Positions 23,948 to 33,100 of a stretch of DNA of 51,043 nt are shown in pieces (positions within the stretch are counted from its first letter, which is position 1; every line of letters starts with the position of its first letter). Position numbers and translations under genes: made by a program. The DNA is taken from contig UQBX01000016.1 of NCBI GenBank assembly GCA_900539425.1, positions 1-51,043 on the forward strand, read 5' to 3'. This stretch comes from an uncultured Oscillospiraceae bacterium. Its GTDB lineage: Bacteria > Bacillota > Clostridia > Oscillospirales > Acutalibacteraceae. The notes beneath the pieces are model-generated. The model worked only from the letters and a program-made list of their open reading frames with translations, had not been told where the DNA came from and made no database searches.

Positions 23948-24667
23948 TTATATATAGAGATCACGCACCTGGCGGCGGGCAAGTATCTCCAATGAGCAGT
24001 CAAGCGCACTGAGTTCAACACTGTCATTTTTACGTAAAAGCGCTTTTGCAATCAGCATATCGGCAAAATCGGGGTTTTTAGGGAGCATGGGGCCGTGGCA
24101 GTAGGTACAGAATGTATTTTTATACCTTGCGCCTTCCGTTTTATCAGCGCCGTTATTGCCGAAACCCTTAATTACTTTTCCGAGAGGACGAACACCGTCT
24201 CCCAGAAAAGTGCGCCCCGCATGATTTTCAAAGCCTATAATGCGTATCTTTTCATCAGTTTTGAACTCATAGTTTCCTATAAGGCGTTTATCACCTGAAC
24301 CCGTATAAAAATCAAGTATTCCCGTAAAATCCAGGCGCTCCCCGTCTGCCGTTTCATAAAACTTACCCAGAAGCTGATAGCCGCCGCATATGGCAAGAAC
24401 AACTACACCGTTCTCCACAGCGTCATAAAGTGAATCCCTTTTTGAAACGGTGAGGTCGGAAAGGACTACTTTTTGCTCTCTGTCCTGCCCGCCTCCGATG
24501 AAAATCAAATCATAGTCCGAAAAATCAAAGTCACGCCCGCTTACAAGCGGAGTTATTTCGCAATCTATTCCGCGCCACTGGCAGCGTTTTTTTATGCATA
24601 GAAGATTACCCGAATCGCCATACAGATTGAGCAGATCGGGGTATAAGTGTGCGACACTGAGTTTCAA
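23948..24667 (-). CDS. gatD: Lipid II isoglutaminyl synthase, glutaminase subunit GatD
   Basis: GatD supplies ammonia from glutamine to MurT, which amidates D-glutamate in lipid II. The chosen TTG start at 24667 gives 239 residues beginning KLSVAHLYPDLLNLYGD, the family N-terminus. The nucleophile is Cys94 (AICGGYQ) and the catalytic His191 lies in TYCHGPMLP; both match positions known for the class I glutaminase GatD of Staphylococcus. The GGAG SD is eight bases from this TTG and only two to three from an upstream TTG at 24673. The start overlaps the murT stop as TTGA. Amidated peptidoglycan is a Gram-positive trait, which fits the rest of the window. Confidence 0.95.
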   Translation of the reverse strand: MKLSVAHLYPDLLNLYGDSGNLLCIKKRCQWRGIDCEITPLVSGRDFDFSDYDLIFIGGGQDREQKVVLSDLTVSKRDSLYDAVENGVVVLAICGGYQLLGKFYETADGERLDFTGILDFYTGSGDKRLIGNYEFKTDEKIRIIGFENHAGRTFLGDGVRPLGKVIKGFGNNGADKTEGARYKNTFCTYCHGPMLPKNPDFADMLIAKALLRKNDSVELSALDCSLEILARRQVRDLYI

Positions 24668-25974
24668 CGCCAAAACTCCTTTCCTCCGAATTTGCGTGCA
24701 AAATACGGGCGAAGAGCCATCATTGCCGTATAAGTAGGCACAATAACCGTATCAGGCTCATCGGTTATTTTGATGAACTGATCGTAATTTTTAATTACGG
24801 CAACATCCACGCCCGCGTATTTGAGCCTCAGCGCCATATCCCCGGAGCGTATACCGAAAGTGTAAATATTTTTTACGTTTTTGCCTATATTTATCTCCGC
24901 GTCCCAGATCCATGAAACATCTTTGCCGTCAGCGTCATTATCGTTTAAAACAAAGATAAGATTATTGATTTTAAGCGGTTTAAGATAATTTACGGTCTGC
25001 GTAAAACCCGCAGGGTTTTTAACAAGAAGCATTCTTACATTGCCGAATGTTTCCATTCTGCCGAAAGCTCCGCCGAACGAGGAAAGTGTGTTTTCAACAC
25101 AGCCGGACGATATACCGCATTCGCTGAGCGCTGCTGCGGCGGCAAGCGCATTGTAAACATTGTAAACTCCACCGAGATTTATAGGCAAAAGGGCAGATTT
25201 TCCGCGCAGCTGCGCGAAAATTGTCGAACTATCGGGAGTTTCATCAACAATCTCTTCCGCCGAATAATCGGGGGCCTCTCTTGAATATCCGCACGAAGGG
25301 CATGAAAATCCGCCGAGCTGGCAATATGTTCTGAACGAATAATTATACGGTGTAGAGCAGAACACGCAGAACTCGCTTTCCCCTTTTCCGCCGAGGGACA
25401 GAGGTTTGTTAATGCCAAACGAAACATACTGCCGTCCTGTGCGGCTTAAGCTGAAAGACAGCGGGTCATCGGCATTGAGTACGAACAGGGCGTTTTTCAT
25501 ATTTTCAGCACCTGTTTTAATGGCATTAAGAGTTGACGAAACCTCTCCGTATCTGTCCAGCTGATCACGGAAAATGTTTGTTACCACAAGTATTTGGGCG
25601 TCAACGTATAAGCTGATTTTTTTTAGTGCATTTTCATCACATTCAAGAACGGCATATTCATATCTGCACCTGCCGTGAATGTCACAGTTTGATATAAAAG
25701 CCGCCGTTACACCTGTAATAAGATTTGCTCCTGAACGGTTCAGAAAGCAGGATTTGCCCGCCTTTTTAAGTCCCGTTTCAATTATGCGTGCTGTAGTTGT
25801 TTTTCCGTTTGTGCCCGTTACGGCAATAACTTTTACGCCGCGCGAAAGAAAGCTGAGTATATCTTTTTTTAAAAAGAGCGCCAATTTCCCGGGAAAAGTA
25901 GTTGCGCCCCTGCCAAACAGGCGCAGAAGTTTTTCGCACAGCTTTGCGGCGGCAACAATAATTGTAATAATCAT
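24664..25974 (-). CDS. murT: Lipid II isoglutaminyl synthase, Mur ligase-like subunit MurT
   Basis: MurT is the ATP-using partner of GatD; together they convert D-iso-glutamate to D-iso-glutamine in lipid II at the inner membrane face. The 436-residue protein has a Mur ligase ATP loop, VTGTNGKTT, at residues 52-60, the NIFRDQLDRYGE segment near 132, and an inserted Cys4 zinc ribbon (Cys 202, 205, 224, 227) typical for MurT. The C-terminal DUF1727 part ends in VPTYTAMMALR. No Shine-Dalgarno is visible before the ATG at 25974; a TATAAT at 25980-25985 ends five bases upstream, so the mRNA may be leaderless. It is divergent from the phosphatase gene at 26046. Confidence 0.95.
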   Translation of the reverse strand: MIITIIVAAAKLCEKLLRLFGRGATTFPGKLALFLKKDILSFLSRGVKVIAVTGTNGKTTTARIIETGLKKAGKSCFLNRSGANLITGVTAAFISNCDIHGRCRYEYAVLECDENALKKISLYVDAQILVVTNIFRDQLDRYGEVSSTLNAIKTGAENMKNALFVLNADDPLSFSLSRTGRQYVSFGINKPLSLGGKGESEFCVFCSTPYNYSFRTYCQLGGFSCPSCGYSREAPDYSAEEIVDETPDSSTIFAQLRGKSALLPINLGGVYNVYNALAAAAALSECGISSGCVENTLSSFGGAFGRMETFGNVRMLLVKNPAGFTQTVNYLKPLKINNLIFVLNDNDADGKDVSWIWDAEINIGKNVKNIYTFGIRSGDMALRLKYAGVDVAVIKNYDQFIKITDEPDTVIVPTYTAMMALRPYFARKFGGKEFWR

Positions 25975-25985
25975 AATAAATTATA

Positions 25986-26013
25986 TTGAATATATTTTTT
26001 ATTATGATAGAAT
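25986..26013 (+). promoter_or_regulatory. Promoter of the phosphatase-radical SAM pair
   Basis: -35 TTGAAT (25986-25991), -10 TAGAAT (26008-26013, 5 of 6), spacer 16 bases, 32 bases before the start codon. The 71-base divergent gap also has TATAAT on the minus strand at 25980-25985 for murT, so the two promoters are nearly overlapping. Confidence 0.6.
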
Positions 26014-26045
26014 ATTTATGAAATAAACGCAAAGGCGGGGATTTT

Positions 26046-26816
26046 ATGGTTGAAAAAATAATAGAAGCCGTACGCTCTGCGCAAAAGATATACAAAAGCG
26101 CGCACGGAAATCTGGGCATTAAAACAAAGGGTTCTGATGTTGACCTTGTTACACAGTATGACGCAGAGATACAGCGCCACCTTTTTGAAAAGCTTTCAGA
26201 AATAATACCGGGGTGCTCATTTCTTGGTGAAGAAGGCGCGGGCGACAAGGAGCTTACAGACGGCTACTGCTTTATAATAGACCCGATAGACGGAACAACA
26301 AATTTTGTTAAAGGATTTCAGCACAGTGCCATATCCGTTGGACTTGCAAAAGATAAAGAACTTATTGCAGGCGTTGTGCTTGACCCCGACCTTGATAATC
26401 TGTTTTATGCCGAAAAAGGAAAAGGTGCATATCTGAACGGAAACAGAATACACGTTTCAGACTGCTCGCTTAAAGAAAGTCTTGTGCTTTTCGGAACTTG
26501 CCCGTATGAACACGAACTTGCACACAAGACGTTTAAACTTACAGAGGAAGTATTTTATAACTGCCTTGAAGTAAGGCGCGCAGGCTCTGCTGCGCTTGAT
26601 ATATGCTATGTTGCCGCAGGAAAAGCCGATCTTTATTATGAGCTTATACTGCGTCCGTGGGATTTTGCGGGTGCTACCGTAATTCTCAGAGAAGCTGGCG
26701 GCATATGCAAAACGGCAGACGGAAAAGACATAGACCTGACAAAGCTGCAGTCCTATGTATGCTCCGGCGGCAGAAATCTTGACGAATTTTACAAAATCGC
26801 TGATGGAATATTATAG
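26046..26816 (+). CDS. Inositol monophosphatase family protein
   Basis: A 256-residue Mg-dependent phosphatase of the inositol monophosphatase fold. The family motifs are all present: GEEG near residue 60, DPIDGTTNF at about 80-88, and the C-terminal WDFAGATVILREAGG near 206-220. Known substrates in this family include inositol phosphates, fructose 1,6-bisphosphate, PAP and, in some bacteria, histidinol phosphate. The his operon in this window lacks a histidinol phosphatase, so that role is possible but not shown. A GGCGGGG SD precedes the ATG. The gene overlaps the next radical SAM gene by 14 bases. Confidence 0.9.
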   Translation: MVEKIIEAVRSAQKIYKSAHGNLGIKTKGSDVDLVTQYDAEIQRHLFEKLSEIIPGCSFLGEEGAGDKELTDGYCFIIDPIDGTTNFVKGFQHSAISVGLAKDKELIAGVVLDPDLDNLFYAEKGKGAYLNGNRIHVSDCSLKESLVLFGTCPYEHELAHKTFKLTEEVFYNCLEVRRAGSAALDICYVAAGKADLYYELILRPWDFAGATVILREAGGICKTADGKDIDLTKLQSYVCSGGRNLDEFYKIADGIL

Positions 26817-27669
26817 TTTTAACAGATATCTGCGTGAGAGATTCGGCTGCAAAGTTTACAAGATAAGCATAAACGGCGGCTTCACCTGCCCGAACAGGGA
26901 CGGCACTCTTGGAACGCGAGGCTGCATTTTCTGCTCTGCAGGCGGAAGCGGAGATTTTGCGGAAAGCCCTGAACTTTCAATAACACAGCAGATAGAAAAA
27001 GGGAAAGAAAGAGTAAAAAACAAAATTAAAAGCGGAAAGTACATTGCTTATTTTCAGGCATTTACAAATACCTATGCGCCTGTTGAAACGCTGAGGAAAA
27101 AGTTTACACAAGCGATAAACCACCCTGATATAGTTATGCTTTCCGTTGCTACAAGGCCTGACTGCCTGCCCGAAGAAGTAATTGAATTACTAAAGGAACT
27201 GAACGAGATCAATCCCGTTTGCGTTGAACTGGGGCTTCAGACGATACATGAAAAAAGCGCCGAATACATACGGCGGGGATACAAGCTTGAATGCTATGAC
27301 AACGCTGTTAAACGGCTCAAGGTGGCAGGATTAGAGGTAGTCTGCCACATCATACTCGGACTGCCGGGAGAAACAAAAAGGGATATGCTTGAAAGCGTTG
27401 ATTACGCCTGCAAAAGCGGGATTGACGGAATAAAACTGCAGCTGCTTCATGTACTGAAAGGCACAGATCTGGCTAAAGACTATGGAAACGGAAAATTCAA
27501 AGTGCTCACTATGGACGAATATCTTGACATACTGAAAAGCTGCCTTGATATCATTCCGAAAAATATTGTTATCCACCGTCTGACGGGAGACGGAGCAAAA
27601 AAGGATCTGATAGCTCCTTTATGGAGCGCTGATAAAAAAAGAGTATTAAACGCGGTTTCAAGACTGTAA
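26803..27669 (+). CDS. TIGR01212-type radical SAM protein (YtqA-like)
   Basis: A 288-residue radical SAM protein of the Elp3/MiaB-like group, similar to B. subtilis YtqA; the reaction is not established. The cluster cysteines are in FTCPNRDGTLGTRGCIFC (Cys-x10-Cys-x2-Cys), with SAM-binding GSGDF after it, then VELGLQTIHE near 140 and CHIILGLPGETK near 180. An upstream in-frame ATG at 26755 lies inside the phosphatase gene; the family begins near MEYYSFNRYLRERFG, so ATG 26803 is chosen. No SD is seen, and translation is probably coupled to the preceding gene by the 14-base overlap. A strong terminator follows and even begins inside the last codons. Confidence 0.88.
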   Translation: MEYYSFNRYLRERFGCKVYKISINGGFTCPNRDGTLGTRGCIFCSAGGSGDFAESPELSITQQIEKGKERVKNKIKSGKYIAYFQAFTNTYAPVETLRKKFTQAINHPDIVMLSVATRPDCLPEEVIELLKELNEINPVCVELGLQTIHEKSAEYIRRGYKLECYDNAVKRLKVAGLEVVCHIILGLPGETKRDMLESVDYACKSGIDGIKLQLLHVLKGTDLAKDYGNGKFKVLTMDEYLDILKSCLDIIPKNIVIHRLTGDGAKKDLIAPLWSADKKRVLNAVSRL

Positions 27670-27693
27670 AAAGTCTAAAAACCGCGTTTTTTT
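27648..27693 (+). terminator. Terminator overlapping the end of the radical SAM gene
   Basis: Stem AAACGCGGTTT/AAACCGCGTTT (27648-27658 and 27679-27689), with a nested AGACT/AGTCT stem in the loop and a run of T to 27693. The 5' arm lies inside the last codons of the gene. Confidence 0.9.
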
Positions 27694-27708
27694 ATAGGAT
27701 AATATAAT

Positions 27709-27723
27709 TGATAATCATTATTA
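27709..27723. promoter_or_regulatory. Fur-like 7-1-7 box
   Basis: TGATAATCATTATTA differs by one base from the Bacillus Fur 7-1-7 consensus TGATAATnATTATCA. It lies about 146 bases upstream of the -35 box of the next gene, so its target is unclear; chance is possible in DNA this rich in A and T. Confidence 0.35.
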
Positions 27724-27868
27724 TATAAGTTTTTCATTGTTTTCTCTAAATTTATTTTGTATAAATAGAGTAATCATGGATATCTGATTTTTTTATTAAG
27801 TGTTTTGCAGATGAGTATTACATGTTTTTCGTAATTATAACAATTAATAGCTAAATATATGCTATTTC

Positions 27869-27896
27869 TTGACTATTCTTCAATATGTGCTATAAT
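27869..27896 (+). promoter_or_regulatory. Promoter of the zinc-ribbon/DUF5067-like gene
   Basis: -35 TTGACT (27869-27874, 5 of 6) and -10 TATAAT (27891-27896, perfect), spacer 16 bases. One of the best promoters in the window. Confidence 0.85.
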
Positions 27897-27930
27897 ATTT
27901 ATAACAATATAATTTGAAATGGAGAACAAA

Positions 27931-28680
27931 ATGAAGAATTGTCCAAGATGTAATGCACCTAATGAAGATAACGCTGTTATTTGCACTTCATGCGGTGTAC
28001 CTTTTAATGAAGCACAGCCTCAACAGCAATACACAAACATAAATCCTCAGCAACCTCCTCAATATCAATCCTCAGCACCGCAATACCAAATGCCTGGCGG
28101 TCAATACCAAACTCCTAACAATATGCCGCCTTACACACCACAAAAGAAAAAGAAAAAAGGCTGTTTGACTGCAATTTTAATTGCGATCGCCATATTTGTA
28201 ATATTGATTATAATGGGTGCAATCTTTGGTGACAGCAGTGATTCAAGTAGTAATTCATCAAGCACTAATAATGCGCAGGACTCAGCTACTGTAACAGCTC
28301 AAACAAATCCTGAAAACGAAAACAATGTAGGCAATTACAAAGTTGAACTTGTTGATTCTTATATTACTGAAGATTCAAATGGTGATGATATATTAGTCGT
28401 TACATACAGTTTCACCAACAACGATGACGAACCAAGGGCATTTGTATACACTATTGATGACAAAGCTTACCAAAATGGTGTAGAACTGGGTGATGTATAT
28501 TCAAGTTACGGAATTGATGGATATGATTTCACTACAAGTAACAGTGAAATAAAACCCGGTGTGACTGTAGAAGTTCAGGAAGCTTATGAACTGTATGATA
28601 CATCAACTTCTGTTGAAATTGACCTTTCAATTATATTCAGCGATGATGTTGAGCAAAGCTATACAATAGAACTTAAATAA
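27931..28680 (+). CDS. Membrane-anchored zinc-ribbon protein with DUF5067-like domain
   Basis: A 249-residue protein. Residues 1-25 are a zinc ribbon (CPRC...CTSC) in the cytoplasm, followed by a Pro/Gln/Tyr-rich linker, a KKKKK patch, one membrane helix (about 78-98), a Ser/Asn-rich linker and an extracellular beta-rich domain (about 130-249) that resembles DUF5067 or DUF4352-type domains (YKVELVDSYITEDSNGD..., VVTYSFTNN). The function is unknown; such proteins are common in gut Firmicutes and may sense or bind at the surface. Start: GGAG at 27921-27924 lies six bases before ATG 27931, whereas an ATG at 27919 overlaps that SD and is rejected. Codon use is more AT-rich and Gln-rich than neighbours, a possible sign of recent gain. 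It is a single-gene unit with its own promoter and terminator. Confidence 0.82.
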   Translation: MKNCPRCNAPNEDNAVICTSCGVPFNEAQPQQQYTNINPQQPPQYQSSAPQYQMPGGQYQTPNNMPPYTPQKKKKKGCLTAILIAIAIFVILIIMGAIFGDSSDSSSNSSSTNNAQDSATVTAQTNPENENNVGNYKVELVDSYITEDSNGDDILVVTYSFTNNDDEPRAFVYTIDDKAYQNGVELGDVYSSYGIDGYDFTTSNSEIKPGVTVEVQEAYELYDTSTSVEIDLSIIFSDDVEQSYTIELK

Positions 28681-28681
28681 T

Positions 28682-28718
28682 AAAAAATCCCTGTCTGAAA
28701 ATCAGACAGGGATTTTTT
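28682..28718. terminator. Bidirectional terminator between convergent genes
   Basis: A perfect 17-base stem (28682-28698 with 28702-28718; core CCCTGTCTGA) with three-base loop and A6/T6 tails. It lies between the zinc-ribbon gene (plus) and the fucosidase (minus) and should stop both. Confidence 0.95.
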
Positions 28719-28725
28719 ATGCAAA

Positions 28726-30108
28726 TTACTCATAAAATCCTATTTCGGAAATCACGGGTGTGCTTCTGCTCTGGCGAATTATAACCCTTGCGCCAACGCA
28801 TTTTTTACCGCCTGTTTTAGCTATTTTAAGTGAGCCTATAACAGTTCCGGAGTAAACGTGCACATAATTTCCGTTTTCTTTTCTGAGAAAAATATCAAAC
28901 GCTTCAACACGCTGTGAATATCTTATATCCTCTTTAAGCATTACATATTTTATTTTCTTTTCACTGTCAAAATTAAAATCTATAACGCCGTCCGTATCTT
29001 TGAGCATACCAAACTTTTCAACGATAACGGGCTTTGAATACATCTCTCTTATCTTATTGCCCAAGCCGCGCAGAGCAAAAGCATCGTTAACATGTATAAT
29101 ACCTTTGTTACTGGGAGGTACATTGAGCAAAAGAGTGCAGTTGTTGCCGACCGAATTCAAATAAAGCTTAAAAAGCTTTGACGGACTTTTAACCGTAAGA
29201 TTGCTTTTAGGCGAATAGAACCAGCCTTTACGGATTGAAACGTCCACCTCGGCAGGATACCAGCAGAGTTCAGGGCAGTCTCTGAGAAAATCACGGCTGC
29301 CGAGATCCTCATCTGTAGATGTACGTTTTTTCATAGCGCCTGCGTCAGTTGTTGCATGCTGACTTTTCTTTGACACTGTTTCTGCAAGAGTGAGATATGA
29401 CGGAACAACAGAAAACTCAGATTTACGTGTTCTGCCGCCCTCATTGCCGACCCACCTGATATCGGGCCCGCAGACTGCTATATTTGCGCCCGGCTGAAGC
29501 TCTCTGATAAGCTTATAATATCTTTGCCAGTCATATTCAAAAGCTTTAGCGTCTGCACCTTTGGCGCCGTCAAACCACACCTCTGAAATTTCTCCGTAAT
29601 TTGTCAGAAGCTCGGTGAGCTGATTGCAGAAATAATCGTTGTAATCAGGTGTGCCGTAAGTCGGCTCATGCATATCCCAAGGTGAAAGATACACACCGAA
29701 ATCAAGCCCTGCTTTATGGCATTCATCTGAAACCATTTTTACGATATCGCCCTTAAAATCTGAATACTTTACAGAAAAAGACGAATATTCCGTTTCCCAA
29801 AGGCAAAAGCCGTCATGGTGCTTGCAGGTAAGAATAATGCCTGTTGCGCCCGAAGATTTAGCGCACCTTACCCACTGCGCGGCGTTGATTTTCTTAATTG
29901 TGAAATCAGTTGCCTTTTCTGTTCCTACGCCCCACTCTCTGCCTGTTGCAGTATTCATACCAAAGTGCATAAACAGGTAAAACGGCTTTTCAGCAAGGCT
30001 CAGCTGCCTTTTTGACGGCTTAACGGAAATAAGCCTGTCCACTTCGGGAGAGTTCAGCGGCACGCCGTTATTATCATTTGTCCAGTTACTTTCAAACGGG
30101 TTTTTCAC
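28726..30108 (-). CDS. GH29 alpha-L-fucosidase, cytoplasmic
   Basis: A 460-residue glycoside hydrolase family 29 protein that removes alpha-L-fucose from glycans. Key parts are FMHFGMNTATGREWG near residue 46, CKHHDGFCLWET near 95, and the nucleophile motif VWFDGAKG near 182. The acid/base residue cannot be fixed by eye. After the catalytic barrel the C-terminal part (about 350-460) looks like the small beta-sandwich common in this family. No signal peptide, so it acts on imported oligosaccharides. Start is GTG 30108, overlapping the mannosidase stop as GTGA, with AGAGG upstream; the two are translated together. Confidence 0.92.
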   Translation of the reverse strand: MKNPFESNWTNDNNGVPLNSPEVDRLISVKPSKRQLSLAEKPFYLFMHFGMNTATGREWGVGTEKATDFTIKKINAAQWVRCAKSSGATGIILTCKHHDGFCLWETEYSSFSVKYSDFKGDIVKMVSDECHKAGLDFGVYLSPWDMHEPTYGTPDYNDYFCNQLTELLTNYGEISEVWFDGAKGADAKAFEYDWQRYYKLIRELQPGANIAVCGPDIRWVGNEGGRTRKSEFSVVPSYLTLAETVSKKSQHATTDAGAMKKRTSTDEDLGSRDFLRDCPELCWYPAEVDVSIRKGWFYSPKSNLTVKSPSKLFKLYLNSVGNNCTLLLNVPPSNKGIIHVNDAFALRGLGNKIREMYSKPVIVEKFGMLKDTDGVIDFNFDSEKKIKYVMLKEDIRYSQRVEAFDIFLRKENGNYVHVYSGTVIGSLKIAKTGGKKCVGARVIIRQSRSTPVISEIGFYE

Positions 30109-33100
30109 TTTTTTCTACCTCTGTTTATTGCTTTAATAAATTCATCCTTATCATTGAGGTTCCATACGCATTTATACCAGCAATAGCGCAAAAATTCGCC
30201 GAAAGTCATATAAAACGTCTGCTCACGATTCTCGTCAACCTCATCAAAGGTTCTTGAAACAATCCTGCCGCTTCTGTTTGTTACCTCAGAAGCAGATATA
30301 ACTACTATATCCTTGTCGACAGGCAGTATTACAGCCTCTTTGCCTTTTACGTCTATCTCTGTAATATAGAAGCAAAGTCCTTTTGCCATATTGTCTTTTC
30401 CGTTTGTATGGCTGTGGGTTGCCTCCCATCCGAGTTTGCCGTGCTTTACAAAAGCAATGTCGCCGAGATCAGGCAGATCCCAGCCTGCAAAAGGCTCATC
30501 TGCGCTCAGTATCACACGTGTAACAGTTTCACCGTCAACATCAAATTCGGCAGTTTTATCGCCGCCGAATGACGCACAGAGCAGGCAAAGTTTATCAGTT
30601 CCCGAAGAAATTCTGACTGTCTGCCCTTTCATTATGCAGGCATTTTTATCAGTTGCTGATATATCGAATGTAATTCCGTTTGCGGTAACCTTTTCAGGAG
30701 CGAGTTCACGAGGTATGGTGAGTTCGAAATCTCCGTTTGTTTCACCGTTTTTGGTGAAAATATTTTTATCGTATTCAATCTGTGCGGGTCTTGAAATTTC
30801 TTTCTGCGCATTTACGCCGCTCTTTTTGAGAGTGAGCGCAAAACTGCGTATCTGATACGGTGCAAAGGAAGTTACAAGTTTTCCGTCCTCAACAACTGCT
30901 TCGCCGAGCGGCTCCTCACTTGCGTATATCTCTCTTGCGCTTTCCACACCCTCACCGAGAGTAAGTGTAAACTTATCGTGATTTCTGCCGGCGCCTTCAT
31001 TAAGACGGACAACTATCTCATCGCTGTCCTCCGCCTTTTTGATTGCCCTGATGATTACATCATTTGTAGAAACACTGCCGAAACTGTAATCAGTTGAAAG
31101 AGCCCCTGCGTGCTTTGTGCACTCGTACGCAGTAAACGGCTGAACAAATTTGCGCGCTTCAAGCTGTGTTTCGGAAAGGTCTGCGCCTGAATGGCTGAAA
31201 ATCGCGAAAGAATATCTGTTAAGACCTATATCCATCATAGACTGCATTGAATCTATTCTGTAATTTTTAAGCGGAGTATGAAGTGCAGTAAGGCGCAGAG
31301 TATTGTCATTGAACTTATCCCAGCCGTATTTGCACTCACTTATAACCGAAACGCCGTACTCGCCGCTTTCATCTGTTATATCCGCCCATTTCTGAGCCGG
31401 CACCTCAAACAGCTTTTCGCTCATATTATCTCTTTTGATAACGCCGAGACCCAGATCAAATGTAGCCTGTTTATTTGAGCATGTAAATGAGAATTTGTGT
31501 TTTGCCATTGTGCAGAGATTCTGCCATTCGATCTCAGAATACACCTCAACGCATTTGCCGCCGCTTGTGAGGGCAATAATGTATGTAAAGCGAGAACGAT
31601 TCTTATCCTGCTGAACAACTTTGAACGCTGCTCTCGCAGGGCCTGTTTCCTCTATTGACACGCTTACAAGCCTCGGAATTCTGTCTGCCTCTTTATTTGC
31701 CTGCTTGAAATTCATTTCCCATGCAGGCCACTGTTTTGAACCCGTATATTTGAAAAGTCCGAGAACAACAGGTTCTTTAAGAAGCTCTTTTTCATCTAAA
31801 GTTTTATCAATAATTGAAGCAATATTGCCCATTTTATTGAGCGTTACAACATATTTTTCGTTTTCAATAACATTTTCGGTATTGATTTTAAGATCCGACT
31901 CAAGTCTGCATGGCACACTGCTCGGGCGAACATCATAAACACGCTTTCCAAGGCTTTTGACATCCGCTATGAAAAGAATTTCTTTAACGCCGTTTTCTTC
32001 TGAATTAACCTGGCTCTTAACCTCTTTGCCGGCATCATCAAAAACGCGGACATACTGAGTTTTAATTCCGTCAAGATAAATTGTTACCGCACCGCTCATA
32101 TCAGCCTCAACAGGGTTTGAAACCATTATTGGAGTACCCTGGCAAAAATCAGTCTTCATAAGAGAAGCGATGGAGCATGATGCGTTTTCAAGCTCTGATG
32201 TGAACTGATTTGCGGAAAGAGCAAGATCGTTCCAGCTGCGGCGATATACACGCTGAACACTTGTGCCCGGCATATCATCGTGAAACTGATGCGCAATAGC
32301 GCGTTTCCACGCTCTTGTAAGGGCAGGTCTGTTATAATCGGAAACTCCGAAATACTCAGCTTCAATACTGTTTCTCTCCGCTATATTTCCAAGTTCCTCG
32401 CAACGCCTGTTCCACCTTTTGCCGCACGCTCTTGAAGTGTAGCCGCCAACGCCGTGGTTCTGCATGACAAGCTCCGTTTTCCACTCCGGGAGCTTGTTTT
32501 TCTGCTCATCTGTGAGTTTATTCTCTATATCACGGAATATTTCATCAGCCTCAGCTACATATACCTCAATATTACTGTCCTTATTGCCGTTAACCTCGTT
32601 TTCAACAAACGCAACGGATTTTTCCTTGGGCGCGCCGCCGCGGTCGCCTATACCGTGGAAAATGTAAGTCCAGTCAAAATCATACTTTTCGTTTTCCTTG
32701 AGCTTTTTCTGAACAAAATTCCACTTCCTAAGCTGAGTAAGAGTGAAATAATAATCATGGGGATTTGTGTTTGCGTAAATATAATTACCGTCTGAACCGT
32801 ACCATTTACCTATATCAAACGGCACTCCGTAAGCGCCGCCCCAGGCAAGTTTCTGAGTGGTAAAGCCCAGAAGATTTGAATGGTGAGCTATTGACGGCAG
32901 AGCCCATCCGAAACCGAAGCAGTCGGGCAGAAAAATATCTTTGCTACGTTTTCCGAAAGTTTTGTCAAAATACGAATTTCCGAAAAGAATATTTCTGAAG
33001 AGCGCCTCAGGGGACGGAATATTAGTGTCTCCGTTTTCAAATGCCGAACCGCAGACATTCCATCTGCCGCTCTCAACATATTTTTTCATTTCGGCAAAAA

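Larger units (their letters stand above)
27694..27930 (+). other. AT-rich intergenic region with promoter and Fur-like box
   Basis: About 240 bases of AT-rich DNA. It holds a strong promoter near its 3' end (27869-27896) and a Fur/PerR-like inverted repeat near its 5' end (27709-27723). I see no ORF or RNA gene in it. Confidence 0.5.
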
